Source: Acridotheres tristis (Eukaryota; Chordata; Aves; Passeriformes; Sturnidae). Taken from it: a stretch of 64,000 nucleotides of DNA. Below are positions 19,971 through 33,700 of the stretch, one piece after another. The DNA lies in assembly GCA_037013685.1 (NCBI GenBank), contig CM072887.1:38863154-38927153 (forward strand), given 5' to 3'. Positions within the stretch are counted from its first letter, which is position 1, and every line of letters starts with the position of its first letter. The notes beneath the pieces were generated by a model. It did no database searches and had not been told where the DNA came from. It saw nothing but the letters and a program-made list of their open reading frames with translations. The position numbers and the translations under genes were made by a program.

Positions 19971-22900
19971 AAGAGCAGCATTCAGGTCTGGCTCAGGCTT
20001 ACAGCCATGTGGAAGCTAGAAAGCATGTGGTGGTGAGAGAGCCAGTGCGGCTCACTCAGTCCACTCAGTCGGACCCAGCATTGGCCGTTCCCACTCCTTC
20101 AGACTTCTAATCAAAGGATCGAGTCTGTGCAGTACAGCTACAGACCTGAAGGGAAAATGGGGTCACAAATGTAGGCCAATTGCCCATGCATCACGGAACA
20201 GGAAATCTTGCAGAACAGCCTTTTTCATTTACTCATATCTCGGTGTAGTTAGAAGTGTTAGAAAATGTATGCATCCTGACTCATGCTGTTGTATAATAAA
20301 AGGATCTGTTCATCATGGGAAGCAAAATGAACACTGTTCAGTTGTGTAATCTTTGACAATAAATAGCATCTATACATTTTCTTGTCACTACTGGTTTTTT
20401 ACACAGATTACCTGCTTTTTATTTCTCTATGGTAGAGTCAAATTCTGCTAATGAACCTTTTATATTTACTTGATCGTCTTGTCCTTGAGGGGTTAGGGAA
20501 GGGAATTGAAACAAACTTTCAACAGGCAGGAATACGAAAGAGGTCATTCAAATCAAGCAAATCTAATTGCTTGGAGCTTATTTTCGTCCTCCTTGGTCCC
20601 AACAGTATAGGAGAGCAGAAGTTGAGCTATGACAAGCTAATGACATAGCTAAAGGCAGATTTCTTTCTTGAGAATGGCTGCCCCTTTACTCATCTGGTTT
20701 TTGTTCTTAACCTGAGGGTTTAAATCTAAAACCACAGCAGTCTGTTGTTAGCTACCAGCCTGGGGCACACAGTTACTTAGAATGATTGTTCTGCCATTGC
20801 TGACTTCTTTATTTTCAGTAAATATGATATTTAATAGAATTGAAGGCTCCATCTCAAGATGTGGCAGTATAGAAAAGTATCATGGGATGTAGAACTTGCC
20901 AACACTTTGAGGCAAACAGAAATTTTGCCACTTTGCCACAGGTACTGCCCACCAGTGCAAGGTGCTGAGAGGGTGGCCCCCCACTGACCATTTCTCTGGG
21001 AAGGGGCAGTGTCTTCTCTGTGCACAAGGTTGCACTGGGGAGTGGAATTTAATATTGTTATGTTAAACCTACTGAAGTGAATAAATGCAGGGACACAGAT
21101 GTGTCTTATGGACTAGTTTTAACCTCTACCTGCAGAAAACTGCACATATAGATAGAACTACCCAAGCACAAATTAGATCTAGTCTCAGGCACAGAAAGTA
21201 GGGGGATGAAGGACAGATGAGGAACCTCTGCTGTATATTTGGGGCTGGAACGGGCAGTGGTGAGGCAGTGTGGGACCAGTACTGAAGCCCTGGTGGAGCA
21301 TGGTGAGGCACACTCCAGCTGCGTGGTGCAGAACATTCCTCACTTCCAGACTTGCACTGTGGTGCTAGCAAGAAGTTGAGCTATTTTTCCTTCTCAGTAG
21401 TTTGATGGCTTATGAGATGGTAGAAACCTCTGATCTCAGTAAAGGCCTCTGCTTTCATTAGTTGTGAAGCCTGTCAAAATGGGAACTGTTCCACTCTAAG
21501 CACAGCACAGGTAACCACAAGATGTTTACTTAAAAAATCCTGTGGCTGATTGGGGTCTGAGAAGATGGCAATGCCATTGCTCAGAAGGAAACAAAACCTA
21601 TTCTGGTGTTGATCTGAGTCCTTAGAGCAAGTCAGAGGGGAGAGACAGCAGGCCCTTGATGTGAGTAAAGACAGTTCCACATAGCTCTGCGTGTGGGTGG
21701 GAGACCTCACCAATATATTTGCTGGTCTTCCAGGGGCCTGGAAGAAAACCCTTGGATTGCCTTCAAATCAAGCAGATATGTTTTCCCCTTAGGAACACCG
21801 CATAGTTCCTGAAGAGTTCAACCATGGAAGTTGCACTTTTGCTGGTACATTGAAGCTGTTGTGTAGTGAGAATAGATCCTGGAACCAGGCAGACTGAGAG
21901 GTTAAACTTTCAGGAGGGGCTGTGAAGCAGAATTGGGCACCCAAGAGATGTGCTTAAGTCCCCTCGTGCAGGGGCTGTGCTTCAAACTCCAGTCTGAGGT
22001 GCAGAGCACTGGAGTGGTATAGGGACAGAAAAGTTCCTTCTTGAGAGAGCAGGCTGGCAACCGGCCCGTGAAAAAGCTGCTGTTGACAACAGCTTCAGAG
22101 GCTCACGGTGAGGATGCTACTGTACTCTAACATAGACTGAAAACCACCCTGGGCCTTGCAGAAGTGCAGAAAGAGAGAAGATGAAAGACTTTTTGAGTAG
22201 GATGTTATTACCTCAGATAAAACAAGATAAAGTTGTAAGCAATCAGAGATCTCTGTATATATGACTATTAAAAGACACACGTCTAGTATTTTCCAACTAT
22301 TCTGGTATTTTCTGATTATTAGAATGATAAGATTTGAACTTCATTAAAAATTATCTTAAGGCCTCTACAAAAAATCCCCACTCTTAGTTCATGGCTTATG
22401 GAAAATTGAACTCTAGCTGTTCCTTTTTTATTCAAAAAAGCAGCTTTTTAATTAACTTATAATCAGAGAAGAGCTTTTAAAAATAAAACTTTGTGCTACT
22501 TTCAGTAAGGAGGTATCTTCCTCAGTAAAAGCTCAAAATAACTTTTAACCACAAATCTCCTGTTGCTTGTAAAAATCTTTCAGTCTAAAAACTTGCTTTT
22601 TACAGTCTTTATTGCACTCAGCAGTGATGGAAAAGGAAAATTAGTGTAAAGAAAAGTTATTTCTAAATCATCAAAAAGCCTTAAGGGAGAACTGCAAAAT
22701 GCTGACTCTTCCCACACACCGCTTGTCTCACACTGGGCCAGTCTCACATTCACCTTCCATTTCACTTAGCCAGGCAAAGCAGCTACATTTGAGAGCTTCA
22801 TTTTGTGCTCAAGGGCTTCTCTCCAGCTGCTGGCGTGGCCTCTCACTCACCCTCTTGCTCTCTTACCAGCCTCTTGCACTAAGAAATGTCTACCTGAGTA

Positions 22901-25324
22901 CTGAAACTTTGCAGCTGGTTCAGATGATGAGTTAATTACAAGTTACTGTTGCAGTTGAGTCATTAATCCTGTTAGTGGTTCCACTGCTGTAGAGCCGAGG
23001 TAATTTCAGAATTCTGAGGTGTAATTAATGGTTATCAGGCAGTAGTATCTGAACAGCAGAGGACACATATCTAGTAATTACAGTGTAGCTTCTTTCATAG
23101 TTACTCTTCAGTAATACAATTCAGTGAGGCATCACAGTGCAAGCATTTTTGTTGTATTTATATTTGTATTCTTTAAGAGACCAGAAAATTATCACTTAAG
23201 AATATCTAAGAACCTTCTGACTGAGCCAAACAAGTAGAAATCCATCCTTTTCTCTGGCACATCTGAGCCAATGTGCTCATCTCGTACATAAAACCACTGG
23301 AAAAGTGTAGCAAAAATCCCATATTAGTGAAAGCTGCTTGCCTGTTTTAGCTCTACTGAAGTATTAACAGCAAGGATCCTTTGACAAGGATACAAGCCAG
23401 CTTAAAGCCAAAAGGTGGTGTGGGTTAGATTGGTCAGACAGGTCTGTCAGCATTTGAAGTAGAACAAACACCTCTGGTCCTGCTGTCTGCATTTGCTATG
23501 GCACATCTTTCTCTTTTGTAGCCATGGAGGCTGAAACCCGGATGACAGGGAAACAAATTTTCACTCCAACCTCACAAAAGATAGTAAGTAAAATTTGCAT
23601 CACATAACACTTGTGTATGTCAAAAAAGAAATAGGAAAACAAGCCCCTGGACAGTGTAACAGAATTCTCCTTCTGTTGGACAGGCTGAAGGGCATTCCTA
23701 AAGGATGGGCTGCTCTGTGCCATCTACAGCAGGGTGATGCAGGCATGACTGGCACACATGACACATCATGTCCTGCCAGGGAGACATCATTTTCCCTCCA
23801 CAGTGTGAGGATTAGGGGACCCTTTCCAGACTTCACATGTCACTGTGGGTTAATCTGGACTAACTTCACCCACGTGGGTGAGACCTTCCCTCTTGGTTGT
23901 GGATGGGAGTGACAATTTTCACCAATCCCTGTTCCACAATCACAGGAGAGGAGTTAAACAACCCAACCATATTTAGGATTAAGATCTGGGCTCTTCTTTT
24001 TGGCTTTTGCCTGATCCCGGAAAGAGATGGTTTGCTAAATATGGGGGAAATTCCTCACTTAAAAAAACCCCAAACAATAAACCAACAAAACACAGCATTA
24101 AACAACAAAGAAAGAGAGCAAACACTTTTTTGTTGTTTTGCCAAACTAAGACAGTCACCAGGACAGAAATGCAGGTGCCAGAGCCCAGGAGAAAGTGTCT
24201 GTGGCAGCTGACATGTTGGCCCAACTGTCTTAAAACCAGACTGAAAGCACCTTTGAGATTATCCATGCATTTAGAAGTAGGCAGAGGTCTAAACACCTCA
24301 CCACCTCACTAGTGTGAAGTCTTCTCTGGGTCAGGAGGGGCTGAAGAGTCAGTGCTGCAGTGTTAAATGCAGTGCACTGGTTAGCTGTGGGTTTCTTGAC
24401 CCTGTGCCTTCACACTAATGTTGAGCAGTCAAGGAACAGGTCACACAAACCTCATGTAACCAACACTGCTCTGAGGACCCAATTACCTTTTTGGATTTGT
24501 ATATTTGACACTAAGGTAGTGTGGTAGATGATTTTTGTGGTGTGTGAGTCAGGACACTTAGTTCTGGCACTCTGGATTGAACAGGCAGCAGATATGCTCG
24601 AGACAAAGGGACAAAAGGTACAGAGGACCAGCACCTCTTCTACAACTGACAGCAGGTAGGAGGAAATGACTAGCTGGGCCAGGTCTCACTTTAGCATTTC
24701 AGGTAGCAATGGTCAGAGGTGTTTTGGAAGAAGCTGAGCTTGGAAATAACAAAAGGAATATTGTACCTGTGAAGTAATGAAAGAACAAGACTGCTTTCCC
24801 AAGTATTACCAGCTGAGTTGTGATCCTCACTCCAAACAGACTGGTGAGGTGAGTTGAACATGGGCAGAAAAAATATTTTGGGGCCAAGAGAAAGAAACAT
24901 ATCTGTCAGATGGTCATCTTTATAGGAGGAAGCAGATAGAGCCAAGACTTTGAGTAAGGCCACAGAGACCAGCAATGGGAAGGAGCGGAAGATCCTGATG
25001 AGGGTGTTCTAGGTAGCATTTAGGTGATGATTCCTGAAACAGGCGCTAAAGTTTCAGAGCAGTGAGAGCCCACTGGGGATGAGTGATAGACCAGTGCAAA
25101 TTTAGATGCCTGTTAAACCTAGCCAATAAAATGGGAGGAAGATGCAGTGAAGAAGGACGTGGTTAATACTAGTTCATTTTTCAAAATCTTGGCAGTGGAG
25201 GCAACCAAAACATCCTGGAGAGTAAGGACTGTGGGTTGCCAGCTTTCTCAAGTCTGTCCTTACAAACACATATACCTTTCTCCCTCAGTAAAGAAAATGT
25301 TTGTGCTGCACAGCAGTCATATAA
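19971..25324. other. Intergenic, nothing recognised
   Basis: About 5.3 kb without a supportable gene. Open frames of 60-105 codons occur on both strands (for example around 21.1-21.4, 23.6-23.9 and 23.9-24.3 kb). They overlap antisense to one another and have no conserved motif I recognise. Confidence 0.45.
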
Positions 25325-25425
25325 TTCTAAAATCATGGAATAGTTTGGTTTGGAAAGGGCCTCCAAAGGTCATCCAGTCCAATCTCCCTGCAACAAGCAA
25401 GGACAATGCCATGAAGAGACGAGCA
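25325..25425 (-). mobile_element. CR1 LINE 3' tail
   Basis: aaaatcatggaatagtttgg then tttggaaagggcctccaaag and gtcatccagtccaatctccc is the reverse complement of a CR1 3' end. The rest of the element is missing or too diverged to see. Confidence 0.8.
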
Positions 25426-28400
25426 AGGTGCCTGGGCAGGCATCAAAAATAATCTAACTTGGAGAAAGATTAATAGATCCTTTGGGGGCTGTGCTGTATC
25501 TGCCACCTGAACTATCTGGCATAGCTTTGCACTGAGTAAGGAAGATACACTGAGAGACCTGTTAAAAAGTTTGCTGCAGATGAAGTTTCCTTGACAAGGC
25601 TAAGAGCTATAAACAAGTTTCTGGTTTTCCAGATAATATTGGGTTTGCGTGGCAATGTTTTGGTGGAGGTGGGTGGGGGATGCTACAGCTTCCCATGTCA
25701 ACAGACCCAATGCCAGACACACTTCAAGATAGATGCATTTCTAGTCAAGGCCAAGTCTATCAGTAATGGTGGCAGAGCCTCTGGGATAATGTATTTAAAA
25801 AGTAGTGGGGGGGGGGGGAAAGCCTTCACAAGAGCAATGACAGATAAAGAAGAGAAGAGCAAGAATATATGAGACAATATAACAGCTCTAGAGATGCCCA
25901 GGTGAAGCAATCAGTGAGTGAATTTTCCCTGCCCTTATCTCACGAGTCTTTCATTATATTTTTACTCCCCTGTCCATTTTGAGGAGGAGAGTGATAGAAC
26001 TGCTTTGGTGGGAAACCACCAACCAGCACTGAAGTTCAAATCAGTGCCAGAATGCCTACACAACTGTCCTGTCCCTTTGTGCTCCTGGTGTCACCAGGAC
26101 AGTTATGCCTGGGTAACTGAGCTATCTGTTCTTCACTCTCCAGGCTATTGCCCTATAGTATCATTTCAGTAGGTTTAGCTGTGCTGCTTGGTTCTCTAAC
26201 ATACCTGCCTCACATAGCAAGTTCCTGTCTCTGGGCAGGCTAGATTATATTTAAGGAAAAAAACCCATCACCCTTCAGGAATGGATGTAAGCACATGCTT
26301 GCATTCGCTGCATAGCACAAATTTAATCAACTGCAGTTACCAATTTGTTGCTCCTGTGAGGAAATGTTCAGTAATCTGCCTCCCATTACTTCTTTGGTTT
26401 CTTTTTTTTTTACTTTTTTTTTTTTTACCACCTCTGAAATCACAGTGGAAAAATCAATATTATCAAAGCCCTAACCACGAGTGATTGCATGCATAAAGAC
26501 CTAGAGATCAAATGATAACAGCAGCTGCCCACTCTTAGAAGGGAAGTGAAAGGTTACCTGTCTGCTGCAATATTAATTCAGACAGATGTGTTTGCTGTGC
26601 ACACCAGAGCATCCTGTGTCAGCAACTACTTTCCCTGTCATCTGCTTGGCACAACACAGCTCTGTACATTTCCTTTCCCTCCCAATCCACACAGAAATAA
26701 ATGGTTATGCTCAATGCTCTAAAGGGATCACGGTGCAACTCTTCTGCTGTGAAAGTTAAGTGCCTGAAACATTTAAAACTTGTTTAAAGCAAAATTATTT
26801 AAACTTGCTTGATTATCTCACTGATTAAGATCTGACCATAGAGAGGATGTGTGATTAGGACACAACTTCCTTCCTATACCAGCCTGCACAAGTGGCATCT
26901 CAGTGGTGACTCAGTATGGGAGCACTAATTCCTCCTGTCCAGAAAATCTGGAAGGAGATTTTCCTCCTTGCAGAGCAATCTCTTGTGGCAGTTTCTCTCT
27001 AGGTAGCCTCAGATCATTGGTGTGGTTAGTGGTTACAGCCTGCACTATGGTATAGATGTAAAATGAGGGAGTCATTGTCTCATTGAAGTGGCCAGCCAGC
27101 ATCTCCAGTTTGTCTTTGTAATCAGCAAAATCACAGCCAAAATCACAGCTCACGTGCGGAAAGGTACGTGCTGTCACTTGGTCCACGCAGGAGGAAAGAA
27201 CTGTCTCTGATGTGCTTCCAGGCAATGCAGGGACTGCATATTGTGCAGACACAAATTTCAAATGTAATTCTTCCATTTCATCATCTGTGGTTTTAGTATT
27301 AAACTATCTTCAGCTCTTAGTCAGGCCATGAAGCCCAGCGCTGGAGAGATGGGACTGGGGCATTCCATGGCATGGGTCTCTTGTACAAAACAGTCATATG
27401 AAGAAAATACAAGTCTAAAGAAAAATCAGGTCACTGAATTCAACATATTCAGGTTAAAATGTAAATGCTTAGGAGTACAAAGTGATGACAGGCTCTCAGA
27501 AACTACTTTGGTAGTTATTTCAATGAGACATGAAACAGAGAGTGAGTGCCTGAGTCAAGCAATAAAAAAATATTACCACAATGGGTATGATCTGACTATA
27601 GGACCAAAACCATTTATCTTTATCTCATGTGTGCAACATTTCTGACATGGAAATTCACTTGTCCTCTACAGCCTAATGTAAACACTGGCAGACAATTCAG
27701 CAGAACTTTCTTGCAGGAGACCACAGACTTCAGAAAGCAGCAGTTATTTGGAAATATCTTGTAAAATTTTGTCTTCTTTGAGGTAATATACTTTAAATAT
27801 ATTTTAAAATATTTTAAAAAATACATCCACTTTAGCAAGAATATGATCTTAAGCCCTTAAATAAGGGACTGTGACTTACCTTACACATTCTTTCTTGGGA
27901 TTTCAGGAACAAATATATATTTTCTGGTCTATAAAACAGTTTCTTTTGGGTTGAAAAGGTAGGAAAAATAGATTACAAGTACCAGGCATCTTCATTCAGT
28001 TGGCCCTTGGCAGTACAAGGATTGTGTTATTTTGTTCACCACTGTAAGGGTTCATTACTTCTGGCATAACCTGGGGAGATGCTTCCACCAGAAATGGTTC
28101 TTAAACCTTTTTAAGATAAGCAGTCAAAATGGAATAGTAAGAAACAGACCAAGTAGAGCATAATCTAGAAAAAGCTCTTTCTTAAAGTAAAAACCCCATG
28201 ATTTCAATAAACTAGATTTTTCCTTCAGAATGCCTTTAGCTATCCCAGAAACACTTTGATGAAAAATTGAAGTGTGTTAATTGGAAAAGGCTGGTCTTAT
28301 GTCTCATGGGAGTTGTTCCTTATGATTTCTATTCCTTTTTTTGTCTAAACTTCTGTGAGATCGACCATGGAATGGCATTACTCACTGACTAGTTTATCTG

Positions 28401-30517
28401 TCCAAAGCTAGGAAACTTAGCTTGATTGATAAGCTGAGACTACAGAAGAGGATAAAAACATAAACAAGCATATAATAACGCAGCAGTGCATCTTGGTGCA
28501 TTTTATAAACTAGCATTTTTGCCATAAGAATTTCCTGAAAATGTTTAATTTATCACTTTGGTTTATCAACATATTCTCTAACAGAATAAAATCTGTTTAA
28601 CCATCTTCTCTGAAGTCAGTGATTATCAGCAGGAGGGTACACTTACTGCTCTTCATGCTTTATTCTGGAACTCAGGCCTGCTATTAGCTGAGCTGCTTCT
28701 AGGAAGTGATGCTGCAGTAAAGCAAAGTAGTGCTCTGAGTATGACTGTGCTTCTCCTTCAGAAATTCCATGTTTAGTCTAACAAGAAATCACATTTAAAT
28801 CTTTACCGTGACCAGCAAACTGTTTCCCATCAGGTTTTTTTCAGCCTCACTTCATTTTCAAGAAAGATTATTGAGTGCATTGGATTGTGATACCTTACAA
28901 ACACAGTCATACCTTGGGCTAGAGGTGAGACCTAAGCACTGACTGCTCAGGCTCCTTCCCAAGTGCTCTGTTTACAACTGCTACTCATGTAATCCCTGAG
29001 ACCTATTTCCTCCTGTGGGAAAAAAAATCCCTGTAGAAGGCCTTTAGGAGGGCTCTGTCTTCCCTGACTGGTTTGACAGAGGTGACCAAGTGATAGAAAC
29101 ATTGAAGTCTGCTGGTCAGTGTGGGAATGGATATGAGTCACTGACACCTCATAACGTGACAGGAGGGCTGCATCTGGCAAGGGGATAATGGAAGCAGATG
29201 GGAGTGAGGTAAAATGGGAACAAAACTGATCAAAGGGGAAGTGAGGGGTATTACAAAACACAATGCTGAAGAGAAATTATAAAGACAGCAGGAGATGGGA
29301 ATAAGAGAAATCTAGAAAAGCTGAACAAAGAAAGAGGAAGAAATAGGGAGAACAAAAATAGGGCGAACTAAACACAGAAATACCAAAACCAGCAAAAAGG
29401 TTTGACAAGAAGTAAAAAAGCTAGATGCAAGCAAAAGAAGGAAATTTTGATAGAATTAATGAGAAATAAATATATATTAAATGTAGAATGGTCACTATGA
29501 GAAAATTAAATAGGTAATATAAACAACTTGAATGTAAATACATAATTTACATTTTATAGTCCGAAAGAATGATGAAGAGACTAGAACTTCCTCTGATGGC
29601 TATGTTTTTGAATTAGACTGATCTAAATTTAACTGAAGGAACATGAAATCAGATTAGAAGAGCATAGGGGTGGATGCTGCCCTTCTTTTAGAATTAAAAA
29701 GGTGACATACTGTGTCATTTCAGAAGAAACGTGGATTCTGGAAAAACTCAGACAATGGCTTTACTTTCTTTATCTTGAAATATTTTCTTTCCTTAATTAA
29801 TGGTGGCAGAAAACTAACACGTGGTGAGATTTGAAAAACCACAATTACCGTATTAGCTAAGTGAGAGCAGGTTTCCTTTCAGGGCTCTGACTTATGAACC
29901 AACACTACCTAACACACGGATTAACAAATAGTTGTGTTAAAAAGAACGAACTCTTTGCACTTGGCACAGCGTGAAGGTGAAGCACAAAGCACCTGTAAAG
30001 AAGGCTGACCAACTCAAAGAAACTGTTGAAAAGGTAAGTTGGACTAGATGCCTTGTGGTAACTTTGGAATTCACCAAACAGTGAATTTTTCACCTTCTGA
30101 ATGATTGTTATTTATGCCGGATATTGAATATATTACAGACTAAAAGTGCATTACACGTTTAAATTAGAAAGCACCTAATTATGGAACAAGGTGAGCAATA
30201 GTTTTTGTAAAGGATCGGCTAAAACTCTGATTTATCTTTTAATCAACCATTAAAAATCTGATCTATATTTTGATGGCTCTCATTCCATGAAAATACGTTG
30301 ATAATATTCAGTTTCTTCACAGGCTAATCTTGGTATTCCAAAGGTAAGTTGTTGTCTGAGAGAGATATTGGAAGCTGTTAGTAGAAGTGCTTGTCCAAAT
30401 ATGCATTACAATCATGATGAAGTCACAGATGGTTTTACTCCTGTTACTCATTATTTGCTGGTTACATGATTGCCATGTGTTACTTTTGTCTTGGTGTAAT
30501 GAAGTTTGCTTTGCAAG
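25426..30517. other. Intergenic, nothing firm
   Basis: No exon with convincing homology. A 121-codon open frame runs antisense at 26911-27276, and a pyrimidine-rich tract lies at 26400-26430. I recognise no interspersed repeat apart from a weak CR1-like phrase (ggactagatgcc) near 30044. Confidence 0.4.
25807..25818 (+). repeat. G12 homopolymer
   Basis: Twelve consecutive G residues in intergenic DNA. No G-quadruplex tract pattern with loops is seen around it. Confidence 0.9.
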
Positions 30518-30732
30518 ACACAGATCCATCTCTTCACTTCCAGTTACGAGAAAGAAACACCAGAAATGCTTCAGTGCAAAACCCCACAATGACATACCAG
30601 CAAATTCCATTACCAACAGGATGTGATCCTGCTCTGAATTTGCTGCTTTTAACAGGGTCTGAGCCCTTGTTTCAAACCATCAGAGACTGTGAACAGGAAT
30701 CAGTGGTTTTCTTCAGACAGTATTTACAGAAA
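30518..30732 (+). other. Exon-like open segment, unidentified
   Basis: 215 bp between a possible acceptor (tttgctttgcaag) and a good donor (AGAAA|gtgagt), open throughout. It encodes polar, protein-like sequence including TYQQIPLPTGCDPALNLLLL and QESVVFFRQYLQK. It begins two bases into a frame and ends in phase 0. I do not recognise the product. It lies about 5 kb upstream of the first CCR6 exon. It could equally be a chance open frame. Confidence 0.2.
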
Positions 30733-33700
30733 GTGAGTTCTCTGTAAACAGGATCAAGGCTGTTATGTGTAGCTGTTACTACAGCCAGCACATGCACCTC
30801 AGTTTGTCAGGAGTAAACGTACTGTGCCTTGCAGCACTTGAGGGATAGGAGATTTCAAAATGAAGCTTGTGTTTTCTTTCTAAGAAAGTCCAGAAAGTAC
30901 CTTCCAAGCCTCATCTCAAGTTAATTAGATGATTTACATTATTGCAATTTGACATGCAAATAACAAGTTAGCAAACCAGCACAAAAATGTAGTTAAAAGA
31001 AAAGACAAAGCGCCTTTTAGCAAAGGTTCAAAGAATGGCTGAAAACCTGTGAAGTTTTAATGATGGAAATTGTTATGAATTATAAAATGGTAAATAATAG
31101 AGTGAAGAGTACTTTACTATTGTGATTGAGGATGTCTTGAAAGATTCACAAGGAGTTCTGTCTTCACCTCCTTGTCTCTGCACTAAAACTCACACATCTT
31201 TTTTTCTCCATGTTACTGGGATTTATAAAACCATTTTCAATTGCTTAACTATGGATTTAATCACAACCTGCTCTAGATCTGTGATGATCTGGAGTGGTGT
31301 AGTCCAAACAGTGATAAGGGGGCCAAATTAATCATATAGTGACCCTGCTGAAGTTATTTGAGTCACAGATAGATTTCACACTTTTTTGCTTTGTATGCCT
31401 CAAACGGTGAAGACTGCTGTTCAGCAGTAACAATCAAGACATGCCTTCACCACATATGCATGCACATTTAGATAAAACAAGACTCTCATTGCAGAGCTTT
31501 CAGGTATCTCTGTGTTGTTCCTTGCACATGTTATTTGTTTATAGCTGAAGTCTTGGATCCTGTGAAAATGTGCCATTGAGAAAATAACATGTGCCTGCTT
31601 AGACGATTAGTAGAACCATTATGGCATGGTGCTTTAAATGTACCAGTTCTCCTTTTGACACCAGGTAGCATTTTTGTTCCATTCACTGAGTGTGGTCAAT
31701 GGAAAGAAGCCCCAGTCTTAACCTGGGGGAGCCACTGCTACTGTGATATGCTCAGTGTAGAAAAAAGAGGTGAGTGAGCAGAACATCTGTCATCCTGCAT
31801 TTCTTTAGGTCCGATGATCTATTAATTTAATAATATCTTAGAATCTTACAAGACTGTCTGTGTTTATGCCATATGGCATCTCTAATGAGATACCAAACAC
31901 AATTTCTAAAATAAATTAAAAGTTCAAAGAAGGGGGTTTACCAGATTTTTTCTTTTTTCCCCCCTTCCTGCTAGTGCAAACATCTAAGTTGTGTTCAGAA
32001 CCAAGGTCTGGAAAAGAAACATTTCTAGGCTTCAAAATTCAGGAGTCATGAAATTAAATACTTCCATGTCTGGTTCCAACAGTCTTTAGAAACAGACCTG
32101 AACAGCATGGACATGAACAGCAAATGTTTGTGCCAAACAGGCAAATATAACCACATTTTACTTATTTACTTGCATTTGCACATTTTGTGTTACCAGATCT
32201 GGACAAACGTTTGGGTTGTGTGCACTTTGACATATAACAGACTACATTTTTTTTTTTCTTCTAAAACAGCTGCTAATCTATTTGTTAATTATTACTTGTC
32301 TCATTTCAGTTTTACTCTAAGCAGTCTTGCTAACTTAAATGATTGGTGTTGAAACTACTCATCTGCATGACATTAAGTGTACTCTTTGCAAAACCAGGTC
32401 AACATTCAGGGCATGTTCTGAGCACAATGACAACTAACACCCTGCTTATTATGATTCTAATTCCAGCTTGATTATTTTTAAAATAATATCATTACATAGG
32501 TAGACTAATAAGTAAGTTAATAAAATATTTGCCTCCGGCTTGTATATTTTCAGCACAGCAACATTTTCCTTTACATAAAAAACAAGTTGTATCTGCTGCT
32601 TGTGAGGAGGAAGTGGTGGTTATTTCAATTTAAATCTGTACCTTTAACTAGTGCTGTTATTTCTTGTTTTTTAAATTAGAGTGTAGTCTTGTTGAGGCTG
32701 AGGGTAAATGTGCTTGAGGCAGCCAAAATAGACTTTAAAAGAATCACACATCCTCTTTCCCCTGGCCTTCAGACGATTTTCAAATCGGGTAAGTACTAAA
32801 CTAAACCAGGCAATCTATAATCCGTGTATACATGTGGCAAATGTTTTAAACTGAAGATGTAAGTGGGATTCTACTTAAAACTACTTAATGACTGAATTTT
32901 TTTTCTTCGTAGAATTCTGTCTTTTTCCTCAAGTCTCTCTTTACTCATTGTGTTTCGTTTTTATGATACAAATAGTATATTTGTTCTTAAGATTGTGGTT
33001 TAGTCTTATGTTAGAGAGCTCACACAGTGCTTTCATAGTGAAGAGAAATGTGATGATATGGATAAAGTGGAAGAATACTAAGCTCAAAAAGTCAAGGCTT
33101 ATATATTTAGTATTCAGAACACAAGTGTTTTTGAGTGCACATGCACAGACATGTACTATCCATATGTCGTACATAACCAATGTTAGGACATACCACCTCA
33201 TATATATCTCTATATGGAAATTTATTTTTATATTTACCTAATACATTAATGCTAACTAAAGATGTAAATATGCAGATTGTAAATTATAAAGGTGCCTACT
33301 GAAACACGATTAGAAAGATTTAAATCGAAAAGGAAATTGTGTTTATAAGAGATATTATTAAATTTCCTCAGCAGCCATTACATCTTTTTAATAACTTCTG
33401 TGAATACTGTTTCAAATTCAGAAAAGGAAGTCAGCTCGAGAGATTTAAATTAGGTCTAAATTTGATCTCTGCAATTCTGATTCCAGTTTGAGTCCTTTGC
33501 TACAGCTCTCATACTAACCATCTTCAGGAAGCTTCTGCTGGACAGTGGAAGTAATTTTATGAATGGATGTGTGGCTGGTGGTGCCTTTTTGAATTCCTGT
33601 AGGATCAGGGAGAATATGCATGTCTCCTGTGATGAGTACTTATTGTTTCCCACACGATCTCTGCTGACTTTTTCTGTGAACTGAAAAACCTTTTCTTACT

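Noticed and set aside
30011..30080. Possible CR1 tail (ggactagatgcc phrase)
   Set aside because: Only about a dozen bases resemble CR1, and the terminal attctatgattct signature is missing.
32888..33241. 117-codon open frame
   Set aside because: F/I/L-rich translation of T-rich DNA, overlapped by an antisense frame, with no domain.
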